64,000 nt of DNA, taken from the NCBI RefSeq assembly GCF_011038785.1, contig NZ_JAAKDT010000006.1, forward strand, positions 25,044-89,043, given 5' to 3'. The stretch comes from Parabacteroides sp. ZJ-118 (GTDB lineage Bacteria; Bacteroidota; Bacteroidia; Bacteroidales; Tannerellaceae). Positions 7,524 to 16,855 of the stretch are shown here, in pieces; position 1 is the first letter of the stretch, and each line of letters begins with the position of its first letter. A program made the translations under genes and the position numbers. Under the pieces are notes generated by a model that worked only from the letters and a program-made list of their open reading frames with translations, was not told the origin of the DNA and made no database searches.

Positions 7524-10391
7524 TTAGAATCCTATTTTGAAAGAGGCGCCGAACACACTGGGAGTACCCGCCACGAATGTGGGGAAGCCGATCTGGTTGC
7601 CGCTGTTGCCGGCATCCACCAGGTACTTCTCGTTGAGGATGTTCTTGCCGAACAGACCCACTTCATAATAGCACTTGGCAGCCTTCACCACTACCCCCGC
7701 ATTGGCATTGAGCAATCCATATCCCTGCTGGGAGAGCAGCTCGCTGTTCTCATTCTCGAAATACACCTTTGACTTATAATTATACGCAGGGCGGAAGTAG
7801 ACGGTAGCCTGCCGGCTTACCGGCAGGGTCACATCGATACCCACGGCTGCCGAATGTTTCGGTGTCAGGCGGAAACGGTTTCCCGCATATTCCTGTGCGT
7901 GCCCGTCGCTGTCCTCGTCGTTGAATTTCCCGTCGATGTAGGCATAGTTGCCAAACAGGCTGAACACAGGGCTGAAGGTGTAACGCAATCCCGTTTCCAC
8001 TCCCAGGCTGTGCGCCTTGCCAGCATCGTCCGCCACATACTTTTTCGTACCGTTCTCGTCGGTTTCGAGGCGACTGCTCTGGAAGTGGCTCCAGTCGTAG
8101 TAGAAGAGCGAGAGGTCATAGTTCAACCGGTTATCGAACACTACACCCTTTACCCCCGCTTCGTAGCTCACGATGATTTCAGGTTTCAGGCGGGTGACCT
8201 CATCGGGACGGTTGTTGAAAGCGATGACAGCGGGACGCCTGCCGCGTGAAATGCCGGCATACACGTTGTTGCGCCCGATCATGTAGCTGAGTGCGGCGCG
8301 CCCTACCCAAGAGTAGTAGCCTCCGCTTTCCCATACACGCTTACCGTCCGAAGACTGATAGAGCAAGGAAGAGCCAAGCAGCGGGGCACTCTCCGACGTG
8401 GAGGAGTAGCCGGTGCGCTGATGCTCGTAGGAGCCGCGCAGTCCCGCGGTGAAACTCAACCGCTTGGTGATGCGCCAGGTGAGGTCGGCAAACAGTTCGA
8501 CCGCCTGGTTGGTGGCATAGTTGGTTGAATTTTCCTGATACGTGTCGGGAATCGCCACGTTGCTGTAGGCAGGCAGACCGGCTTGTGTGAGCGAGGCGCT
8601 TACATCGCCGGTAATCTGCGCCGCCACCGCTTCGGGGGTCATTCCTAGCAGGCTCAGGTAGGGTTTCACTCCATCGCTGCCGAAGAGCTGTACCAACACG
8701 TTGTTTACCGTATGGTTGATGTCGTTGTAGAAGTCGGGCGTAGCACTCCAGGCAGATGCGTTCATCTGCTCATCCCATTGGGCGGCCACTCCTGTCAACG
8801 CTGTGCTCAGATTGTTTTGGATGGCGGCTTGCAGCTGTCCTTTTAGTCCGGCCACGATCGGCGCAAACGCCGGATAGGCTGCCGCGATCTGGTCGAGTTG
8901 CGCCCCCACACCCTGCACCACGCCGGTGGTGACGGTGGCAGGCAAGTTGAGCGATTGGATCGTCTTTTTGAAGCTCTCGCCCGCAACCAACGGCAACGTC
9001 TGTTGCAGGTTGCTATACAGTTGCACATTCTGTTGCGAATGTTCGTAGAAGTAACCGGTTCCGACAAAGCCTGCCCACTTGCCGCCGTTGTCCCAGTTGA
9101 GACGCAGCTCCTGCGAGAACTGATTGCCTTTGACATTCTCCTGGCAGTCGAGCAGGTTGAGGTAAGTACCATCGGCATCAAATTTCTCATTGCTCTTGTA
9201 GGCACGGAATCCGGTGATGCCGGTCAGTTTGAGCGTAGGCGAGAGGATGTGGTCGACGGTAAAGGCCGCCCCTCCGGTATGGCGTTTGATGCCCAGTTCC
9301 TCCCCACCGTTCAGGTAGGCGGCAGTAAAGGGAGAGGTGTCGCCCCCCTGTGGCGCCAGCAGGTTGCTTTTGAAGGAGGTGCCGGGATAGTTGTCATGCT
9401 GGTAGTCGAGAACCAAGTTCAGGACTGTGTTTTCGCCGGCCAGGAGACGCGTGCTGTTGCGCATGGCGACGGCACTTTTGCCGTTGAGCCTCCCGCCCGC
9501 CAGGTTGTCGATATACCCGTCGTGTGCGTCGTAACTGAAAGCGAACCGGTTGGCGGCCTTTTCGCTCAGGGGCGTGTTGAGGTATCCCTCGGCTCCTCTC
9601 TGGTTGTGCGTGCCGTAATTCAGCTTGACCTCCCCGCCCAATTGGGACGCAGGTTTGTTGCGCAGCAGGTGCATGGCGCCAATCTCCGCGCCCCGCCCGA
9701 AAAGGGTCCCCTGCGGTCCCTTCACCACTTCAATCCGTTCCATGTCGTATAACTCCACCACCGAAGCCTGCGAACGGGAGATGGAAACACCATCCATGAA
9801 TACCGAAATGCGCGGTTGGGAATAGCTTTCACCCCCATCGCTCGTCACACCGCGGATCACGTAACCCGGGTTGTTGGGACTCTGGATCTGCACCTGTAAA
9901 CCGGGCGTGAAGGCAGCCATCTCATCCATTTGCTTGATGTTGAGGCGCGCCATGGCGGTACCACTCAATGCGCTGACGGCAGTCGGCACCTCGATGCTGG
10001 TCTGGCGTCGCTTTTGAGTAGTCACCACCACTTCGCCCAACGCTTGCGCGTCCTCTTCCAGTACCACCACCCATTCGTCACGGTTCTCTGCCGTCTGTTC
10101 CGACTCCCGGTAACCGATGTAGGAGAAGACCAGCTTCCCGTCTTGAGGCATCGAAAGGCTGAAATGGCCATTTATATCCGTGATGGTACCCGTATCGGCA
10201 CCTTTGACACGCACGTTCACCCCGATAAGCGGTTCACCTCGCTCATTGATCACTTTTCCCTTTACGGGAACTACATTAGCATCCACCTTCATCGAAGCCG
10301 TTTCGGTCCTGCCCAAGGCGTGGATGCTGATAGGCATAGCCAGCGTCAAGGCGCCGAATATGCATAGTTTGAAAACATTCTTTTGTACCAT
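7524..10391 (-). CDS. TonB-dependent outer-membrane receptor
   Basis: 955 residues. A signal peptide (about 1-26) is followed by a CarboxypepD_reg-like domain (about 43-115, with GEPLIGVNVRVKG), a plug domain (about 130-250, with RIEVVKGPQGTLFGRGA) and a beta-barrel ending in aromatic GASFKIGF. It would import an iron complex or another large ligand across the outer membrane using TonB energy. No SusD-like partner lies beside it, which argues against a classical glycan-uptake pair and for a siderophore or metal receptor. About 150 residues (roughly 465-615), rich in A, Q and G, interrupt the barrel and look like a large extracellular loop or insertion. It is encoded 48 bp downstream of ppx on the same strand and may be read from that operon or its own promoter. 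Confidence 0.88.
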   Translation of the reverse strand: MVQKNVFKLCIFGALTLAMPISIHALGRTETASMKVDANVVPVKGKVINERGEPLIGVNVRVKGADTGTITDINGHFSLSMPQDGKLVFSYIGYRESEQTAENRDEWVVVLEEDAQALGEVVVTTQKRRQTSIEVPTAVSALSGTAMARLNIKQMDEMAAFTPGLQVQIQSPNNPGYVIRGVTSDGGESYSQPRISVFMDGVSISRSQASVVELYDMERIEVVKGPQGTLFGRGAEIGAMHLLRNKPASQLGGEVKLNYGTHNQRGAEGYLNTPLSEKAANRFAFSYDAHDGYIDNLAGGRLNGKSAVAMRNSTRLLAGENTVLNLVLDYQHDNYPGTSFKSNLLAPQGGDTSPFTAAYLNGGEELGIKRHTGGAAFTVDHILSPTLKLTGITGFRAYKSNEKFDADGTYLNLLDCQENVKGNQFSQELRLNWDNGGKWAGFVGTGYFYEHSQQNVQLYSNLQQTLPLVAGESFKKTIQSLNLPATVTTGVVQGVGAQLDQIAAAYPAFAPIVAGLKGQLQAAIQNNLSTALTGVAAQWDEQMNASAWSATPDFYNDINHTVNNVLVQLFGSDGVKPYLSLLGMTPEAVAAQITGDVSASLTQAGLPAYSNVAIPDTYQENSTNYATNQAVELFADLTWRITKRLSFTAGLRGSYEHQRTGYSSTSESAPLLGSSLLYQSSDGKRVWESGGYYSWVGRAALSYMIGRNNVYAGISRGRRPAVIAFNNRPDEVTRLKPEIIVSYEAGVKGVVFDNRLNYDLSLFYYDWSHFQSSRLETDENGTKKYVADDAGKAHSLGVETGLRYTFSPVFSLFGNYAYIDGKFNDEDSDGHAQEYAGNRFRLTPKHSAAVGIDVTLPVSRQATVYFRPAYNYKSKVYFENENSELLSQQGYGLLNANAGVVVKAAKCYYEVGLFGKNILNEKYLVDAGNSGNQIGFPTFVAGTPSVFGASFKIGF

Positions 10392-10439
10392 AAATAGAAT
10401 ATATACCTGTTTTTCTTTTTTCCGGATGGATTGGAAACG

Positions 10440-11369
10440 TTATTTGGATGCAAAAGAACGAGAAATAGCTTCCTGGTTCTTGATGTACAGGCTGTCGATG
10501 ATACCGTCTGCCAGGCCGATGACCGGCACATGGATATACTCGGCTTTGACAATCTCGGCAATGGTCAGAAAGATCTTGGCCGCGGGAACGATCACGTCAG
10601 CACGGTCTGCTTTCAGATCAAACTCCTCCATGCGCTGTTCTGGCGTAAGAGGCTCCAGCACATCATACAGGCCCTGCAATGTCGGAACAGGCAAGCGCAG
10701 ATTCTTCTTGTCTTTCAGGTCGGCAAGCCGGTACAGCTTGTTGATATTGCCACCCGAACCGATGATATTGATGTTCCGGTGATCGGCGGTCAAGCGGACC
10801 AGGTCACTCTTCATCCGTTCCCAGCACCCCTCCTCCACGGCATTGCTCAGTATCCGGACCGTGCCTATATTGTAAGAAAGAGACTGCGTCAGTTCGCCGT
10901 CGATCAACAGGTTTATCTCCGTGCTTCCGCCACCGACATCCACATAGATGTAGCTCCCGGTACGGTCTTCCGTGCATTCCACATGGTTGTTGTAGACGAT
11001 GCGCGCCTCCTCCTCTCCGCCAATCACCTCGATATGGATGCCGGTATCCTTTAAAATCTTCTTGATGACAGGCTTGCCGTTTTTGGCATCGCGCATGGCA
11101 GAGGTGGCACAAGCCCGGTAGTCCGTCACCTCATAAATTTTCATCAGTTGGCGGAAAGCCTTCATCAGCCGGAGTAATTTCATCGTCTTTCCGTCGGAAA
11201 TCTCTCCCAAAGAGAACACATCGAACCCTAGACGCAACGGCACCCGCAAGAGCATCACCTTGGAAAGGCGTCTGTTTACCGACTTCCCGTTGTCTTTCAC
11301 TTTTTTAATCAACAGCCGCACGGCATTGGTGCCGATATCGATAGCGGCATAACATCTGTTATCAGCCAT
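10440..11369 (-). CDS. ppx: Exopolyphosphatase / pppGpp phosphohydrolase (Ppx/GppA family)
   Basis: 309 residues from the ATG at 11369. A longer frame reaches 11627, but its first 86 codons lie inside ppk in another frame and show no family similarity, so the shorter start is chosen. ASKHA-fold motifs: AIDIGTNAVRLL near 10-20, the GGEEEAR segment near 117-123, and VDVGGGSTEI near 143-152. The length is that of the short Ppx form with only the two actin-like domains. It releases terminal phosphate from polyphosphate (or the 5' phosphate of pppGpp). It overlaps the end of ppk by 8 bp, so synthesis and breakdown enzymes are translationally linked. Confidence 0.9.
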   Translation of the reverse strand: MADNRCYAAIDIGTNAVRLLIKKVKDNGKSVNRRLSKVMLLRVPLRLGFDVFSLGEISDGKTMKLLRLMKAFRQLMKIYEVTDYRACATSAMRDAKNGKPVIKKILKDTGIHIEVIGGEEEARIVYNNHVECTEDRTGSYIYVDVGGGSTEINLLIDGELTQSLSYNIGTVRILSNAVEEGCWERMKSDLVRLTADHRNINIIGSGGNINKLYRLADLKDKKNLRLPVPTLQGLYDVLEPLTPEQRMEEFDLKADRADVIVPAAKIFLTIAEIVKAEYIHVPVIGLADGIIDSLYIKNQEAISRSFASK

Positions 11370-13425
11370 TCGTAATTTGTGATTTGTAATCGTTATATAG
11401 TTCTTCCTGCGAGCGGAAATCTCCCTCTTCCTCCGTTGTCCAAGGGCGATTTTCTCCGGTTCCATCGACGATGTTTCCCTGGCAATTGTCTCGAAGCCCG
11501 AAGTCAATGACCTTCCATAGATCTTCTTTGACCTGAGGATCGTAAACCGGAGTGACGACCTCCACCCGGTTATCCAGGTTGCGCGGCATCCAGTCCGCCG
11601 AACCGATGAAGGTCTTGTTCTCTCCACCCGCCGCGAAGATGAAGATCCGCGAATGCTCCAGATACCGGTCTATGATGCCGTTGATACGGATTCTGTCGCT
11701 CACCACGGGAATACCTGTCATCAGGGAGCAATTGCCGCGTACCAACAGGTCGACGGGAACCCCGTTTGCGGATGCCTCATAGAGCTTCTTCACCATGGCC
11801 ACATCTGTAATGTGATTGATTTTGATACGGATATAAGCCGGTTTGCCCGCCTGCTTGTTCTTTATCTCCTCGTTGATCAGCCGGACAAACTTCTGCCGCA
11901 TCTCATTGGGGGAGACCAGCAGCTCCTTGAAGCGGACCGGCGAATAGGGCTTCTCGATGAAGGTGAACACGGCGTCCACATCCCGTACCACGTTGCGGGC
12001 GGCAGTCATCAGCATATAGTCCGTGTACACGCGGGCGTTGCCTTCATGGAAATTCCCGGTACTGATGCAGGCGATGTCATTCCCCGAACCCATACTGATA
12101 TGCGTGATCTTGGAATGCACCTTCAGTCCCTCCACCCCAAAAATGACGTGGATGCCGGCATCCTGCATCTTCTTGGACCAATCGATGTTGGAGGCTTCGT
12201 CGAAGCGTGCCAGCAACTCAATGACCACGGTCACCTTTTTCCCGTTGCGGGCGGCGCAAATAAGGGCTTTAACCACCTTGGAATCCTTGGCCAGGCGGTA
12301 GAGTGTTGTCTTTACGCTTTTCACCTCCTTGCTGACAGCCGCCTCCTGCAAGACGCGGATGTAATATTCGAAGCTGTGATAAGGTACGTGAATGAAACGG
12401 TCTCCCTGCTGTATCCGCCTCAAAAGGCTTTCGCCACTGTTCAGCTCGGGTCTTATCAGAGGCTCCCACACCGGATACCTCAGATCCTCGCGCCCGCAGT
12501 CGGGAAAAGACATCAGATCCTTGTGGTTGTGGTAACGTCCGCCTGCCAGAACCGTATCCAGCTTGTCCAGGTTCAACTTGTTCATGACGCGCTTCAACAG
12601 GTCCTTGGGCATCTCCGCATCATAAATCACCCGCAGGGCATCTCCCTTCTTGCGGCTTTTTATCCCCTTTGAAATCTTCTGCAACATGCCGTTGCGCAGG
12701 TCATTGTCGATCTCCATCTCGGCATCTTTGGTGAATTTGAACGCGTATGCCTTGAAGGAGACATAACTCAAACCGGAGAAAATCATGGGTAGGCAATAGC
12801 GGATGACATCGTCCAAATACATCAGGAAGCTTTTTCCTTCCTTGTCGGGCAAGCTTATAAAACGTCCGCATTCAGCTACCGGAAGCGTGATCAAAGCATA
12901 GTCGCTCCCTTTCTTGTCCTTGGCCTGCATCTTGACGGCAAGGTAAATATTCTCATCCGCCTCGTCGGTCAGCTGTTTCACGGCCGACAGCCAGACCGGG
13001 CTGATAAAGCCACTCAGCCGCTGCCGATAAAACCGGCGTATAAACTTTTGCTGGTTTTCATCCAGTTCATCCTCTTTCAGCAAGAATATATTTTCCTCGC
13101 CCAACCGACGGGTTACCTCGTGGATGGCATGCTCATATTCCTTTGAATAATGGTTGTTCAATTTGTTGATCTGCTTGATAAGGGATCGTGCGTGCTCCCG
13201 TTCGGCACGCAGGCTTCTGTCCTCACACTCGGCGATACGGTTGAGCGTGGCCACGCGGACACGGAAGAATTCGTCCAGGTTGTTGGAATAGATCCCGAGA
13301 AAGCCCAATCTGTCCAACAAAGGGACCCGGCTTTTAGAGGCTTCTTGCAAAATGCGGCGGTTGAAGTACATCCAACTCAAATCGCGGTCGACGTATGCCT
13401 CCGATACAGTTTTCTTATTAATCAT
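11362..13425 (-). CDS. ppk1: Polyphosphate kinase 1
   Basis: 687 residues, usual length for PPK1. It has the N-terminal segment SNNLDEFFRVRVATLNRI (47-64), the phosphorylated-histidine motif GLKVHSKITH (H437) and a second conserved histidine in YLEHSRIF near residue 590, followed by SADWMPRNLDNRVE. It reversibly makes long-chain polyphosphate from ATP at the membrane. It forms a two-gene unit with ppx, whose start lies within its last codons. A -7-like box, TATTTTTG, lies 25 bp upstream. Confidence 0.95.
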   Translation of the reverse strand: MINKKTVSEAYVDRDLSWMYFNRRILQEASKSRVPLLDRLGFLGIYSNNLDEFFRVRVATLNRIAECEDRSLRAEREHARSLIKQINKLNNHYSKEYEHAIHEVTRRLGEENIFLLKEDELDENQQKFIRRFYRQRLSGFISPVWLSAVKQLTDEADENIYLAVKMQAKDKKGSDYALITLPVAECGRFISLPDKEGKSFLMYLDDVIRYCLPMIFSGLSYVSFKAYAFKFTKDAEMEIDNDLRNGMLQKISKGIKSRKKGDALRVIYDAEMPKDLLKRVMNKLNLDKLDTVLAGGRYHNHKDLMSFPDCGREDLRYPVWEPLIRPELNSGESLLRRIQQGDRFIHVPYHSFEYYIRVLQEAAVSKEVKSVKTTLYRLAKDSKVVKALICAARNGKKVTVVIELLARFDEASNIDWSKKMQDAGIHVIFGVEGLKVHSKITHISMGSGNDIACISTGNFHEGNARVYTDYMLMTAARNVVRDVDAVFTFIEKPYSPVRFKELLVSPNEMRQKFVRLINEEIKNKQAGKPAYIRIKINHITDVAMVKKLYEASANGVPVDLLVRGNCSLMTGIPVVSDRIRINGIIDRYLEHSRIFIFAAGGENKTFIGSADWMPRNLDNRVEVVTPVYDPQVKEDLWKVIDFGLRDNCQGNIVDGTGENRPWTTEEEGDFRSQEELYNDYKSQITNG

Positions 13426-13449
13426 TTTTTACTTGTTAACGATTCCCGG

Positions 13450-13457
13450 CAAAAATA
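13450..13457 (-). promoter_or_regulatory. Putative -7 box for ppk-ppx
   Basis: TATTTTTG on the minus strand matches TAnnTTTG, about 25 bp before the ppk start. A TTTTG occurs upstream but the spacing (about 14 bp) is too short, so support is moderate. Confidence 0.4.
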
Positions 13458-13993
13458 TGCGGCGCATATTGCAAAAGCATGTTATTGGGATGAAAATTCA
13501 AAGAAGAAAACCTTTTAATCCCATCGCACCCCTGCAACGGTACCAACTCGTGCCCGCCGAACAGCCTCGCACCGATGCGTTTCAGTATACTTACATTGGC
13601 AAGGTGTTGAAAAAACAGGGTTTTCAGCTCACGAAATCGAAAGGGAAAACGCCTTTTTGAGATCACGGAAATCACGTTGGAACTGGGAAAAGCCCATTTC
13701 TCTGTGCCCAGCCCTCCCCGTTTTTTCCATTGAAACCCGATCGGAAAACCATTGAGATACGGCGTTAAGTCAATGGAACGCGAGACGGATTCCATTGACT
13801 TAGCCGAGCAAATAGTTATTCTTCTTTGCCTCGATATCTATTTTCGTAAATTTATCGGCAGCTAAAACCTTGAGGTACGTGACCCGCATCCCTCCGGGAA
13901 GAAATTGCGAAGGCTTCTTCAAAAGATGCTGGAGCGCTACCTTTCTACGCCTGTACAGGCATCGACTCACGCCGATATACGTGTTTGCCTTCC
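13458..13993 (-). other. Intergenic stretch without a convincing gene
   Basis: About 540 bp between ppk and the MBOAT gene. Open frames exist on both strands (for example 13436-13795 minus, 119 codons), but none shows a recognisable domain or good start context. The one clear structure is a perfect 12-bp inverted repeat at 13767-13801. It may contain decayed or repeated DNA; I cannot tell. Confidence 0.4.
13767..13801. repeat. Perfect 12-bp inverted repeat
   Basis: AAGTCAATGGAA (13767-13778) and TTCCATTGACTT (13790-13801) are exact reverse complements separated by 11 bp. There is no flanking T-run, so it is not an obvious intrinsic terminator; an operator or recombination site is possible. 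Confidence 0.65.
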
Positions 13994-15514
13994 TTAGAAT
14001 TGAAAATAAATAAACGGCTGTACTCCCGCGCTCTTAAACTGGACAACAATGAAAATCGCTATCGCCAATATAGCGGCCTGTATCAATAATGGGGAACGTG
14101 TCACGACTCCTCTCAAGACATTCTCAGAGCGTTTCGGCATAAAATGCAGCGCGTAACCGATCACCAGTAACGCGAATACCCCTTTATACCCTGAGACGAA
14201 TTGCAGGAATACCTCCGGATGAAAATTTGTAAAGATCTGGCGAAGCATCTCTTCCGCTGCCTTCATCGAGTCAGCCCGGAACAAGATCCATCCGAAACAA
14301 GTCACATGAAACGTAATCAGGATACCCAACACCCGTCGCCAAGGCTTCATCTCGCCTCCCAAGGCCTTAAAGCCGCTGAAACGCGCCATAACGAACTTAT
14401 GCGCGGCCAAAGCCATACCGTGCAAGGCTCCCCATAGGATGAAATTCATAGAAGCCCCATGCCACAACCCGCCCAGCAACATCGTTATCAGCAGATTCAT
14501 ATAGGTACGAACATTTCCTTTCCGATTTCCGCCCAAGGATATATACAGGTAATCTTTTAGCCAAGAGGAAAGGGAGATGTGCCAACGACGCCAGAACTCC
14601 GTAATCGTGGCCGATTGATAAGGAGAGTCGAAGTTAATATTGAAACGGAATCCCAACCATAAGGCGATGCCGATCGCCATATCCGAATAGCCCGAGAAGT
14701 CGCAGTAAATCTGTAGCGCATACCCATAGACTCCCAATAGATTCTCTACGCCCGTATAAAGCGACGGAGCATCAAAAACACGGTCCACGAAATTCATACT
14801 GATATAATCCGAGATCACCGTTTTCTTTAAAAGACCGCATAGGATAAGGAACAGCCCCTCTCCAAACTCAGATCGCGTCAGCGTAGGATTCTTATACATC
14901 TGGGGTATGAAATCCCGGGCACGGACAATCGGCCCAGCCACCAGCTGAGGAAAAAACGACACATAGAAAACATAATCGATCCAACGACTGAGGGGCCGGA
15001 TCCGTCCCCGATAAACGTCAATCACATAGCTGATGCTCTGGAAGGTAAAGAAAGAGATTCCTACCGGAAGGAAGATGTTCATCTTTAGCCATTCTCCTCC
15101 AGCGGCTAGAGTAAACAACTCGCCTAGAAAGTTGAAATACTTGAAATACACTAACATACCTAGGTTAACGCAGAGGCTGAGCGTAACGAACAGCTTGCGT
15201 CTTGCCACCGATGTCGTATGCGAGATACGTTGCGCTATCAGGAAATCGGAAGTAGCCGTAAATACCAATAGCCCGAACCAAAGTCCACTACTTTTATAAT
15301 AGAAATAGAGGGAAAACAGCGTCACGTAAATGATACGAGCCAACGTATGTTTCCTTAGCGACCTATAAATCACCAGGAAACCGATGAACAGGAAAAAGAA
15401 TAACCCGCTGCTAAACAAGATCGGGGCATTCTGATGATACGTCAGGATATCTCCCAGTTTCTCCCACGCGAATTGATGATTACCAAGCCAATCTCTGAAC
15501 ATATTATATTCCAT
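13994..15514 (-). CDS. MBOAT family O-acyltransferase (AlgI-like)
   Basis: 506 residues with about ten or more hydrophobic segments. Conserved MBOAT features: PVGISFFTFQSISYVIDVYRG near 150, FFPQLVAGPIVRA near 190, FWRRWHISLSSWLKDYLYI and the active-site histidine segment GGLWHGASMNFILWG. AlgI-type MBOATs move acyl groups, usually acetyl, across the cytoplasmic membrane to a periplasmic SGNH-type partner that modifies a polysaccharide. Here two SGNH-type genes lie just upstream in the same operon (9-bp gap to the nearest), matching that division of labour. The glycan target (capsule, exopolysaccharide, peptidoglycan or other) cannot be read from the sequence. Confidence 0.9.
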   Translation of the reverse strand: MEYNMFRDWLGNHQFAWEKLGDILTYHQNAPILFSSGLFFFLFIGFLVIYRSLRKHTLARIIYVTLFSLYFYYKSSGLWFGLLVFTATSDFLIAQRISHTTSVARRKLFVTLSLCVNLGMLVYFKYFNFLGELFTLAAGGEWLKMNIFLPVGISFFTFQSISYVIDVYRGRIRPLSRWIDYVFYVSFFPQLVAGPIVRARDFIPQMYKNPTLTRSEFGEGLFLILCGLLKKTVISDYISMNFVDRVFDAPSLYTGVENLLGVYGYALQIYCDFSGYSDMAIGIALWLGFRFNINFDSPYQSATITEFWRRWHISLSSWLKDYLYISLGGNRKGNVRTYMNLLITMLLGGLWHGASMNFILWGALHGMALAAHKFVMARFSGFKALGGEMKPWRRVLGILITFHVTCFGWILFRADSMKAAEEMLRQIFTNFHPEVFLQFVSGYKGVFALLVIGYALHFMPKRSENVLRGVVTRSPLLIQAAILAIAIFIVVQFKSAGVQPFIYFQF

Positions 15515-15523
15515 ATAAGATTC

Positions 15524-16855
15524 TTATCGGTTATTATATGATTCCATGAACGCCCTGAACAAAAGCGTTCCCTGTTCTTGATATCCTTCTTTCGTAAAAT
15601 GAATCCGGTCCCGTCCCATCAAACGAGAACTATGCCATTTACGGCACGAGTTTTTCCCTCCTGTCGCGGTGAATAAATCCCAGCAGGCGACCTCTTCTTT
15701 CTTCGCTACGTTCCGGATGGCACGGGCGGCCCGCTCGGTATTATCATTGCGCACATACGTTCGCTGCTTATTGACGCGTACCCTTTTGTAACATTCCGGT
15801 GGAGTCGTCAGCAAGATCGCCGTATTCGGTAGCTCCTTCTTGACGATCGCCAAGAAAACCTCGATCTGGCCGGAAAACTCATCGATGTTAAAACGTCTGC
15901 CGAATGTCTCGTTGGTTCCCATGGAGATGATCAACAGGGAGGGCTTCAATAAAGCCAACTGACGTACATAAGCCTCGTCCGTATAATTCGCGTACATCGC
16001 CCCGTTTACTCCGATGGAGTGATACAAGATACCGCTGCCGCCGTTCTTCAGCGTCAGGCCATAATACAAATTCGTAAAGGAAGAGGCCGGTCGCAATGTG
16101 TTTGTACCCTCTTTCCGCCTCGTACTCTGCAATTGCAAAGTATCGGTCAAGCAGGAGATCCGGAAAGTATCGGCTAATACACCGGGGACACATACGGTAT
16201 CCGCACGGAATGTCCGAACCGAGTCTTTCAAAACCCCAGCTGGAAGCATGGGCATCGCCCCCTCTCCCCTATATAAGATCGCTTCGTTAAACTCATAACC
16301 GGCACCATTATTCGGAGCTATCACGACATCAAAATTAATCGAAGGGGAAACAGACTTAATCCCGATCCCGCCGATCCCTATCGAGGTTTTCCGGACAGGC
16401 TGGACGCAACGCCCGGCGATCCAATCCTTAACGACGGATTTGATAAAGTAATCATCCGGCTCGTTGGTCTTGCTCAACTTGAAAGGAGCGATCCAGCCTC
16501 GTCCGGCATTCCCGAACGCCTGCTGGAAAAGGCGCATGACACGACCGCTTAAATGTCCGGCTTGGATATGCGAATCCCCCAATTGAACGATCGCGACAGC
16601 CGTATCTTTCCCCGCAAGCAACGAATCCAGTTCATTGAAGAAATCATTCCACGCCTTACTTGAATCGGGTAAGATTAACGTATCTTCTCCCACCCTCATC
16701 GAATAAGATAAAGGAGGCAATGCTACCGTATCCCGAACCGCCACACGATCAAGAGATACATCCCCATTTGTCCAGGCTTTAGGTTTCGGAACCGAGAAGC
16801 CCAGGATCACTCCTAAAACGACCGGACTAATTAACCACTTCCTCCGCTTCATCAT
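15524..16855 (-). CDS. SGNH/GDSL-like exported protein of an O-acetylation cassette
   Basis: 443 residues. A hydrophobic N-terminus (about 8-22) following MKRRK is a signal peptide or anchor. The SGNH blocks are present: VQLGDSHIQAG (block I, Ser of GDSH), an ISMGTNET segment (block III, asparagine) and a C-terminal DRIHFTKEGY (block V Asp and His). It is therefore likely a catalytically competent periplasmic esterase or acetyltransferase. Its start overlaps the end of the previous SGNH-like gene by 29 bp, and the MBOAT gene follows 9 bp later. By analogy to PatA/PatB and AlgI/AlgJ/AlgX systems it would receive acetyl groups from the MBOAT and place them on a sugar polymer. Confidence 0.8.
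   Translation of the reverse strand: MMKRRKWLISPVVLGVILGFSVPKPKAWTNGDVSLDRVAVRDTVALPPLSYSMRVGEDTLILPDSSKAWNDFFNELDSLLAGKDTAVAIVQLGDSHIQAGHLSGRVMRLFQQAFGNAGRGWIAPFKLSKTNEPDDYFIKSVVKDWIAGRCVQPVRKTSIGIGGIGIKSVSPSINFDVVIAPNNGAGYEFNEAILYRGEGAMPMLPAGVLKDSVRTFRADTVCVPGVLADTFRISCLTDTLQLQSTRRKEGTNTLRPASSFTNLYYGLTLKNGGSGILYHSIGVNGAMYANYTDEAYVRQLALLKPSLLIISMGTNETFGRRFNIDEFSGQIEVFLAIVKKELPNTAILLTTPPECYKRVRVNKQRTYVRNDNTERAARAIRNVAKKEEVACWDLFTATGGKNSCRKWHSSRLMGRDRIHFTKEGYQEQGTLLFRAFMESYNNR

Noticed and set aside
8898..9752. 284-codon plus-strand frame inside the TonB receptor
   Set aside because: It is antisense to a clear receptor gene and shows no domain; such long shadows are common in GC-rich genes.
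11370..11627. Extended start of ppx
   Set aside because: The extra 86 codons lie in the ppk coding sequence in another frame and show no Ppx similarity.
13436..13795. 119-codon minus-strand frame upstream of ppk
   Set aside because: No recognisable domain, crosses the ppk promoter and its start has no support; it may be a repeat-derived shadow.
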